From CAJXNP01 sp050305935 (GTDB taxonomy: Bacteria; Bacteroidota; Bacteroidia; Cytophagales; Cyclobacteriaceae), in the NCBI GenBank assembly GCA_050305935.1, contig JBNLGG010000048.1, forward strand, positions 1-32,194: a stretch of DNA of 32,194 nucleotides. Direction: 5' to 3'. A program made the translations under genes and the position numbers. Under the pieces are notes generated by a model. That model saw only the letters and a list, made by a program, of their open reading frames with translations. It did no database searches and had not been told where the DNA came from. Shown one piece after another: positions 26,918-32,194 of the stretch (positions are counted from its first letter, which is position 1; every line of letters begins with the position of its first letter).

Positions 26918-29518
26918 ATGTCCATTATAAAAAATATTCTTTTAAGTTTCATTGTATTCCTCCCTCTTATGATTCCAAGCTTCGGTCAGGTTCCGGGCAA
27001 GATATGTAATTGGGACAATGACAAAAAAGCAGCCGTTGTTTTGACTTTTGATGATTGGAGTCCTGCACATTATCATTTAGTAACCCCAGAATTGCGGAAC
27101 CGTAATATCAATGCAACTTTCTTTGTACCAACCAATGCAGTTAGTGATTGGAGCCAACTGCAAGCAGAAGTAAGTGATGGCAACGAAGTAGCAAATCATT
27201 CTAAATCACATCCTGACCTCACCACCCTTAGCGCCGCACAAAAGAAGGTTGAGATCCGCGATGCAAAAACTTTGATAGATCAGAATGTTACAGGCAGAAC
27301 GACAACGACATACGCATATCCCTACGGAAATTTTAATGATGAAGTAATAGATTCTGTAATGAACAGCGGTCATATTGCCTCAAGAGGCGTTTGGCCTGCT
27401 TCCCAAAAGTACACCTATGATTTTGCTACAACCAATGCAGATTATTACAACATTCGAACCTATGGAATGGGTGAAAACACTACCACAGATGATTTTTATA
27501 CTCAGATAGAAAACATAATAAGCGGAGGAGGTTTGTTAACGTATCTATATCATTGCGTCGTTAACCCTACCTATCCTGCATCTTCCTGCGGAACAGGCCC
27601 GGTTGATCTGCAAGTATTCAAAAAACAGCTTGATACGCTGGTGTATATGAAAGATAAGGTTTGGATTACCACTTTTGAGAAAGCGATTAAATATCACAGA
27701 GAGAAAAGATCTGCAAGCCTTTCAGAAATTCAGGCCCCTAATGGAGAGCAATGGGTGCTTAACTTAACTGACACTCTTAGTAACAGCCTTTATAATCTTC
27801 CTTTGACGATTAAGCTAAAAATGAACGGAGTAAACTATAATCAGGTTCTTCAGAATGGAAATCCTGTAACCATCGATAATATTAAAAATGATACAATTAC
27901 GTTTCGTGCCATTCCTGATGGAGGACAAATAATTCTGAAAGCAAGTACAGCAACGTCTTTGGATATTTATACTGACAATAATTCCATGATCTGCTCAGGA
28001 TGTACCTGGTCTAGTGGAACGCTCACAGAGGAATCAAACGGAGGAGCTGTTGAAGGAGTAAAAGATTATCTTTTTAGCTATGATATTCAAAATGGTTGGG
28101 CAGGTTTGGGATTAAATATATCCAATTGGTCATCCGCTCAGGCGAAAGATTTTTCCGGTTACGACAACCTTCAGCTTTCTTATCTGGGACCTGTAGGTTC
28201 AGGAAATGCATCCATTTCACTATCGGATACAACCGGATCCTCGGCATCGGTAAATTTACAAACTGTTTCCAGCTATACTACATTTTCCATACCGCTGTCT
28301 TCTTTTACAGGTGTTGATCTTAGCCAGATTACCTCACTTAATATTTCTATAGGAGGATCAGCAAGTGGAAGTGGGACCTTAAGAATTGATAACATAAAAG
28401 TTACCGCAAGCAGCGGAGGTGGTACCGGTACCATTTTGAGGGAATACTGGACAGGCATAAGCGGATCAAGCATCAGCAACCTGACTTCAAACGCTAACTA
28501 CCCCAACAGTCCTTCAGGTAGCGAACAGCTTACCAGCCTGGAAGGGCCAACGAACTGGGCCGACAATTATGGAACAAGGATACGTGGCTATATTCACCCT
28601 ACTTCCAGCGGCAGCTATACATTCTGGGTGGCTGGTGATGATAACACAGAATTATACCTGAGTACCGATGCCAATCCTGCAAATGCTACACGCATTGCGT
28701 TTGTAGACAGTTGGACCAGCTCCAGGGAATGGGGTAAATACAGCACTCAGCAGTCTGCGTCGGTAAGTCTTACAGCAGGGCAGAAATATTATATCGAAGT
28801 GCTTCATAAAGAAGGCAGCGGCGGAGACAACGTGGCTGTAGCCTGGCAGGGACCGGGCATTACCCAGCAGGTAATTGCAGGAAGTTACTTGTCTCCATAT
28901 GATGCCGGCGGAACGATCGTCGTACGGGCCCGGGGCACCAATGGCGATGAAACCATCGACCTGCGTGTAGATGGCAATACGGTGGCCACCTGGACGCTCA
29001 CTACTACTTTGACAGACTATACAGCTTCGGGAAGTGGTGCAGTAGAGGTTCACTTTACTAACGACGGTAGTAGCAGGGATGTACAGGTGGATTATGTGAC
29101 CATCAATGGCACTACCTACCAGTCGGAAGACCAGGCTACCAATACGGGAGTATGGCAAAACAATACCTGTGGTGGTTCTAACAGCGAATGGCTGAATTGT
29201 AACGGATACATCAGCTATCAGAGCTCGTCAGCAAGGATCGGTTCTACTGAATTGGAAAGAATGACTGAGGCTGAAAACATCCTTAGTGATGTAATCATTT
29301 ACCCCAATCCTACCAGTGGGAAATTTAATGTTTCGCTACCGGAAATAGAGGGGAATTCAGTTGTCAACATATTTGACAGCAAAGGCAGAATGGTATATGA
29401 AAAGACGCTAAGTGGTAAAGGAACACCTGGCGTGGATTTGAGACTTAAAACCGGAATTTACCTGGTGAAGGTAACTTCTCAGGAACTGAATTTCACAGGA
29501 AAATTAATTGTTAGGTAA
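26918..29518 (+). CDS. CE4 polysaccharide deacetylase with PA14, CBM60 and T9SS sorting domain
   Basis: An 866-residue secreted modular protein. After a signal peptide (about 1-23, IPSFGQ) the NodB/CE4 domain covers about 35-250: catalytic base region VVLTFDDW (Asp45, Asp46), metal-binding NHSKSHPDL (His94, His98) and the YAYPYGNFND motif are all present. A beta-rich linker follows, with a part ending in LRIDNIKVTA (about 350-498) that resembles jelly-roll carbohydrate-binding domains. A PA14 domain (about 504-660, YWTG, GYIHPTSSGSYTFWVAGDDNTEL), a CBM60-type module (about 665-770) and a T9SS type A domain (from IYPNP near 794) complete it. It should remove acetyl groups from a polysaccharide outside the cell; xyloglucan or xylan acetyl is inferred from context, chitin or peptidoglycan being the other known CE4 substrates. 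Its CBM60 module nearly matches that of GH74. Confidence 0.92.
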   Translation: MSIIKNILLSFIVFLPLMIPSFGQVPGKICNWDNDKKAAVVLTFDDWSPAHYHLVTPELRNRNINATFFVPTNAVSDWSQLQAEVSDGNEVANHSKSHPDLTTLSAAQKKVEIRDAKTLIDQNVTGRTTTTYAYPYGNFNDEVIDSVMNSGHIASRGVWPASQKYTYDFATTNADYYNIRTYGMGENTTTDDFYTQIENIISGGGLLTYLYHCVVNPTYPASSCGTGPVDLQVFKKQLDTLVYMKDKVWITTFEKAIKYHREKRSASLSEIQAPNGEQWVLNLTDTLSNSLYNLPLTIKLKMNGVNYNQVLQNGNPVTIDNIKNDTITFRAIPDGGQIILKASTATSLDIYTDNNSMICSGCTWSSGTLTEESNGGAVEGVKDYLFSYDIQNGWAGLGLNISNWSSAQAKDFSGYDNLQLSYLGPVGSGNASISLSDTTGSSASVNLQTVSSYTTFSIPLSSFTGVDLSQITSLNISIGGSASGSGTLRIDNIKVTASSGGGTGTILREYWTGISGSSISNLTSNANYPNSPSGSEQLTSLEGPTNWADNYGTRIRGYIHPTSSGSYTFWVAGDDNTELYLSTDANPANATRIAFVDSWTSSREWGKYSTQQSASVSLTAGQKYYIEVLHKEGSGGDNVAVAWQGPGITQQVIAGSYLSPYDAGGTIVVRARGTNGDETIDLRVDGNTVATWTLTTTLTDYTASGSGAVEVHFTNDGSSRDVQVDYVTINGTTYQSEDQATNTGVWQNNTCGGSNSEWLNCNGYISYQSSSARIGSTELERMTEAENILSDVIIYPNPTSGKFNVSLPEIEGNSVVNIFDSKGRMVYEKTLSGKGTPGVDLRLKTGIYLVKVTSQELNFTGKLIVR
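28915..29335 (+). repeat. CBM60 plus sorting-linker module, copy 2 (in CE4)
   Basis: Counterpart of 26005-26424. The 124 bases 29039-29162 are identical to 26128-26251; differences on both sides include both silent and amino acid changes (for example IDLRVDG here against IELHVDG in GH74), and the linker is shorter. Both copies stay in frame within their genes. Confidence 0.9.
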
Positions 29519-29532
29519 AAATTTGAACTATG

Positions 29533-29564
29533 ATCCCTCCGGGTTTAAAAGTACCCGGAGGGGT
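29533..29564 (+). terminator. Inverted repeat after the CE4 gene
   Basis: CCCTCCGGGT (29535-29544) pairs perfectly with ACCCGGAGGG (29553-29562) around an 8-base loop, with possible extra pairs at each end, 15 bases after the CE4 stop. No long T-run follows (GTATTTAA). It occupies the same place as the hairpins after GH74 and GH5 but differs in sequence. The rest of 29565-29742 is A/T-rich; TTTAATTATCA at 29714-29724 also occurs before the GH74 start. Confidence 0.6.
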
Positions 29565-29742
29565 ATTTAATGATTTGATATACAAAACCAAGAATAATTG
29601 ATATGTGAGCTTTGATAGATACTGTATTTGAATAGTTGTTGATAAAATATCAACAGAGAGGAGTGAGGAGACGAAAACTTGGTTAACCATGATCACTCAG
29701 GGTCTCGATTATATTTAATTATCAACTATAAAAACAAGTACT

Positions 29743-31779
29743 ATGCTTAAAATCAACTCTTTTAACTTATGTCTCTTCATTCAACGGGCTAAAAACACTG
29801 CCCGGATTTTGAGACTGAAATTTCAAATACCTTTCAACAGGGGAGGTATGGTTGTTTTGGTATGCGGACTTTTGGTGTCCGCGTCTGGTTTCGCACAGTC
29901 GCCCACCGCGACTCAGGTTGCCGCCGACATGGGGGTGGCCTGGAACCTTGGAAATACGCTTGAGCCCGCCTGCGGTGAAGGCTGCTGGGCTCCGGCAGCA
30001 ACACCGGAGTTGATAAACGCAGTAGCCGCTGCAGGTTTCAAAACAATTCGTGTTCCGGTTGCCTGGGACAGCCATGCCGACGCTTCAAATCAAATTGACC
30101 CAAACTGGCTGGCACGGGTCAAAGAAGTAGTCGATTATTGTTACGCCAATAATCTGTATGTCATTATCAACAACCATTGGGACAACGGATGGTTCGATGG
30201 CAGTGGCTTTAGACGTTTTGACTCCAAAATCGATGGCAAAATGCAAGCCTATTGGACACAGATTGCTAATACTTTTATCAACTATGATTCTCACCTGCTT
30301 TTCTGTGCTGCGAATGAACCGGATATTCAAAGCGCCTCAGAAACCGACGTGTTGTTACAGTACTACCAGACTTTCGTGGACGCAGTTCGAGCCACAGGAG
30401 GTCAAAATGCTACTCGCTGTTTGGTACTCCCGGGGCCTAGCACCAACATTGACAAGAGTAATAACTGGATGAACACTCTGCCCACAGATCCAACCCCGAG
30501 CCGTCTGATGATCGATGTGCACTACTATGATCCGTATCAATTCACTCTGATGACCGAAGACGCAAGCTGGGGGAACATGTTTTACTATTGGGGATCAGGA
30601 TATCACTCTACTCAAAATCCTGACCGGAACTCCACTTGGGGTGAAGAAGATTGGGTGGAGAGTCAGCTGGGATTGATGCAAGTCAAATTCGTCAATAATG
30701 GCGTGCCGGTAATTATAGGCGAGTTTGGCACAGTAAAACGTGCAAATATCCCCGAGTTATCGCTGCATATCGCCTCGAGAGAGTATTGGCATAGCTATGT
30801 GAAGCAGGCTGCTCTAAATCGTGGGATTGTACCGATGTACTGGGATAACGGCTGGGCCGGGGACAACGGCTTTGCCCTATTTGATCGTAATACCGCAGCG
30901 GTAATAGACCAGGGAATGATTGATGTCCTGACTGGTGGTGGCAGCACGACCTATTACTCTCTCACAACTTCTACGAATGGTTCCGGTACCATTAGCTTAA
31001 ATCCTGCGGGAGGCACATACGCAGCCGGTACTGTGGTAACGGTAACGGCTAATCCGGCTTCCGGATGGCAATTTACTGGCTGGAGCGGTGATCTTAGCGG
31101 GTCGACCAATCCCAACACCATCACAATGAATGGCAACAAGTCCGTCACTGCTACATTTACAAACGGTGGTGGTGCTACTACCCTGCATGTGCAGTCGATT
31201 GTGACAGGAACGCAAAGTGCAGGAAGGGGAAGTAAGCGTGGTACGGCAACGATCACTATTTATGATGATTTGGGGAATGTTGTTAGTGGTGCTACGGTCG
31301 CCGGTACATTCTCAGGAACCTTCGCCGAAACAGTATCGGGCATTACCGATTCTAACGGAACGGTGGTTTTAGCTACAAACGGGACAGCCAAAGGCAATGT
31401 GACGGTAAATTTGTGTGTGGATAACGTAACACACAGCTCATTAACGTATGCTCCAGCACAAAATGTAATCACCTGTACGGGTGCCGGGGCGCGTTTTTCT
31501 GTCAGTCAGATGGATGCACGTACTACCGGAAAAGAGGATGTGATGAATCCCATAATCTATCCAAATCCTTCCTCTGGTGGGAAGTTCACAGTTGTCCTTC
31601 CTGAAATTGCCGGGAAGGCGACCGTTAGCATTTACGATGGGCAAGGTAAATTGCTATACGAAAGGGTATTTAATAATGGTGGCAGATTGGATATAGATTC
31701 CGGTCTGAAATCAGGGATTTACATTGTGAGGGCAAGATCTGAAGGATTTAGCCTGACTAAAACACTGATGATCCAATGA
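29743..31779 (+). CDS. GH5 endoglucanase/xyloglucanase (GH5_4-like) with T9SS sorting domain
   Basis: A 678-residue secreted enzyme. The leader is unusually long: about 35 basic, amphipathic residues precede the hydrophobic core MVVLVCGLLVSASGFAQ, with likely cleavage after residue 52. An internal ATG at 29848 would remove the positive N-region, so 29743 is kept. The GH5 barrel (about 55-395) shows NLGNTLEP, FKTIRVPVAWD, YVIINNHWD, the acid/base Glu192 in FCAANEPD, VHYYDPYQF and the nucleophile Glu327 in IIGEFGT. The sequence style is that of GH5 subfamily 4, which includes the key xyloglucanase of the B. ovatus locus. An InlB-like bacterial repeat (about 405-475, GWQFTGWSGDLSG), an Ig-like domain (about 480-580) and a T9SS type A domain starting at IYPNP (about 605) follow. 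Cellulose or mixed-linkage glucan are alternative substrates. Confidence 0.93.
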   Translation: MLKINSFNLCLFIQRAKNTARILRLKFQIPFNRGGMVVLVCGLLVSASGFAQSPTATQVAADMGVAWNLGNTLEPACGEGCWAPAATPELINAVAAAGFKTIRVPVAWDSHADASNQIDPNWLARVKEVVDYCYANNLYVIINNHWDNGWFDGSGFRRFDSKIDGKMQAYWTQIANTFINYDSHLLFCAANEPDIQSASETDVLLQYYQTFVDAVRATGGQNATRCLVLPGPSTNIDKSNNWMNTLPTDPTPSRLMIDVHYYDPYQFTLMTEDASWGNMFYYWGSGYHSTQNPDRNSTWGEEDWVESQLGLMQVKFVNNGVPVIIGEFGTVKRANIPELSLHIASREYWHSYVKQAALNRGIVPMYWDNGWAGDNGFALFDRNTAAVIDQGMIDVLTGGGSTTYYSLTTSTNGSGTISLNPAGGTYAAGTVVTVTANPASGWQFTGWSGDLSGSTNPNTITMNGNKSVTATFTNGGGATTLHVQSIVTGTQSAGRGSKRGTATITIYDDLGNVVSGATVAGTFSGTFAETVSGITDSNGTVVLATNGTAKGNVTVNLCVDNVTHSSLTYAPAQNVITCTGAGARFSVSQMDARTTGKEDVMNPIIYPNPSSGGKFTVVLPEIAGKATVSIYDGQGKLLYERVFNNGGRLDIDSGLKSGIYIVRARSEGFSLTKTLMIQ

Positions 31780-31814
31780 AGATTTGACAGGTAATAGTTT
31801 CTATAAAAAATCTA

Positions 31815-31842
31815 TTCCGGGAGTTCTTTTTAACTCCCGGAA
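31815..31842 (+). terminator. Inverted repeat after the first GH5, copy of the GH74 hairpin
   Basis: TTCCGGGAGTT (31815-31825) pairs perfectly with AACTCCCGGAA (31832-31842) around a 6-base loop, 35 bases after the GH5 stop. The stem sequence is the same as that at 26637-26666, and the intervening sequence from the stop (GACAGGTAAT against AACAGGTAAT) is also related, so the two gene ends descend from one. Confidence 0.6.
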
Positions 31843-31870
31843 ACTACCAAATAAGAAAATAAATACCGAT

Positions 31871-32194
31871 ATGAAAAAATTAAAGTTTTTAACACCCTTA
31901 GGTATTGTGATTGTTTGTACAACATCACTGTTCGCACAAAGCCCAAATTGTTTTTTAAATTCTAAAACTCAAGCAAAAAGAAGATTTCTTCTTCTTACTA
32001 TTGGAGCTTTGCTAACCTTTTCCTTTTGCGGAAAAGTATCTGCAAATACCGCTTATACAGGTATGCGGAACATCACTGCTTTACAGCTTACAGCAGATAT
32101 GGGTACCGGATGGAATTTAGGGAATGCCCTTGATGCTACCTGTGGCGAGACCTGTTGGGGAAACCCAACCACTACCCAGGCAATGATAGATAAA
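31871..32194 (+). CDS. GH5 endoglucanase/xyloglucanase, second copy (3' end missing)
   Basis: An open frame from ATG 31871 that runs off the window end after 108 codons. The visible barrel start, ADMGTGWNLGNALDATCGETCWGNP (split here as ADMGTGWNLGNALDA then TCGETCWGNP, about 76-99), followed by TTTQAMID, matches the beginning of the upstream GH5 and of GH5 subfamily 4 enzymes. The N-terminus is odd: residues 1-23 form a complete signal peptide (Lys-rich start, hydrophobic core, SLFAQ end), and after a 12-residue spacer a second signal-like unit follows (KRRF, then LLLTIGALLTFSFCG, ending VSA at 58). No in-frame ATG lies between them. The catalytic residues are beyond the window, so activity is inferred from the family only. 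It is the fifth frame of the T9SS-enzyme block, although its own sorting domain cannot be seen. Confidence 0.85.
   Translation, partial: MKKLKFLTPLGIVIVCTTSLFAQSPNCFLNSKTQAKRRFLLLTIGALLTFSFCGKVSANTAYTGMRNITALQLTADMGTGWNLGNALDATCGETCWGNPTTTQAMIDK

Noticed and set aside
28652..29158. Long minus-strand open frame opposite the CE4 gene, sharing its N-terminus with one opposite GH74 (25903-26247)
   Set aside because: Both are antisense to the duplicated CBM60 module, so their similarity follows from the DNA repeat. No start context, signal or family supports coding.
29838..29850. GGGGAGG directly before an internal ATG (29848) as a start for GH5
   Set aside because: The spacing to the ATG is far too short for a ribosome site and the resulting signal peptide would have no positive N-region.
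1..32194. tRNA, rRNA, CRISPR array, insertion sequence or phage genes
   Set aside because: None of the expected structures, repeat-spacer patterns, transposase motifs or terminal inverted repeats were seen; this is an ordinary chromosomal carbohydrate locus in that respect.

Overview
The window is one large, single-strand (+) carbohydrate-use cluster from a member of the Bacteroidota. The diagnostic signs are an adjacent SusC/SusD pair, a hybrid two-component sensor of the HTCS type, lipoprotein-type glycosidases, several secreted enzymes ending in a type IX secretion (T9SS) type A sorting domain (IYPNP...GxYxV...), and weak, A/T-rich ribosome binding regions. T9SS plus HTCS points to a gliding or soil/aquatic lineage (Cytophagales, Chitinophagales or Flavobacteriales) rather than gut Bacteroides, but the genus cannot be fixed from the sequence alone.

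The enzyme set points to xyloglucan, a fucosylated, arabinosylated and acetylated plant cell wall glucan. It contains a GH74 endo-xyloglucanase, two GH5 (subfamily 4-like) endo-enzymes, a GH31 probable alpha-xylosidase, a GH43 (subfamily 12-like) probable alpha-L-arabinofuranosidase, two GH29 alpha-L-fucosidases, a GH97 of the retaining (Asp nucleophile) type, and three esterase-type proteins (type B carboxylesterase, a secreted alpha/beta hydrolase, and a CE4 deacetylase).

Layout: 1-11682 holds the side-chain and debranching enzymes in the order GH29 (5' end cut by the window), carboxylesterase lipoprotein, alpha/beta hydrolase, GH43, GH31 lipoprotein, GH29, GH97. 11683-12383 is a 701-base stretch without a convincing gene, possibly with a decayed remnant. 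12384-16391 is the HTCS regulator. 16531-22935 is the uptake operon SusC, SusD and an IPT/TIG surface glycan-binding lipoprotein, closed by a strong intrinsic terminator. 23251-32194 holds the T9SS-exported enzymes: GH74, a small unknown ORF, CE4-PA14-CBM60, GH5, and the start of a second GH5. Most of these are separated by strong inverted repeats.

Inferred division of labour: GH74, GH5 and CE4 enzymes are exported by T9SS and cut or deacetylate polymer outside the cell. The SusD and IPT lipoproteins bind the chains and SusC imports the oligosaccharides using TonB energy. GH31, GH43, GH29, GH97 and the esterases strip side chains in the periplasm or at the membrane, and the HTCS senses an oligosaccharide and switches the locus on. 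No beta-glucosidase (GH3), beta-galactosidase (GH2/GH35) or GH95 fucosidase is seen, so the backbone and beta-galactose steps must lie outside the window.

The less ordinary points are near-identical CBM60 modules shared by GH74 and CE4 (124 bases without a mismatch), homologous 3' ends that run past the stop codon in GH74 and the first GH5, what look like two signal peptides in series in the second GH5, a 75-residue unknown protein embedded among the enzymes, and a retaining-type GH97 whose role on xyloglucan is not obvious.
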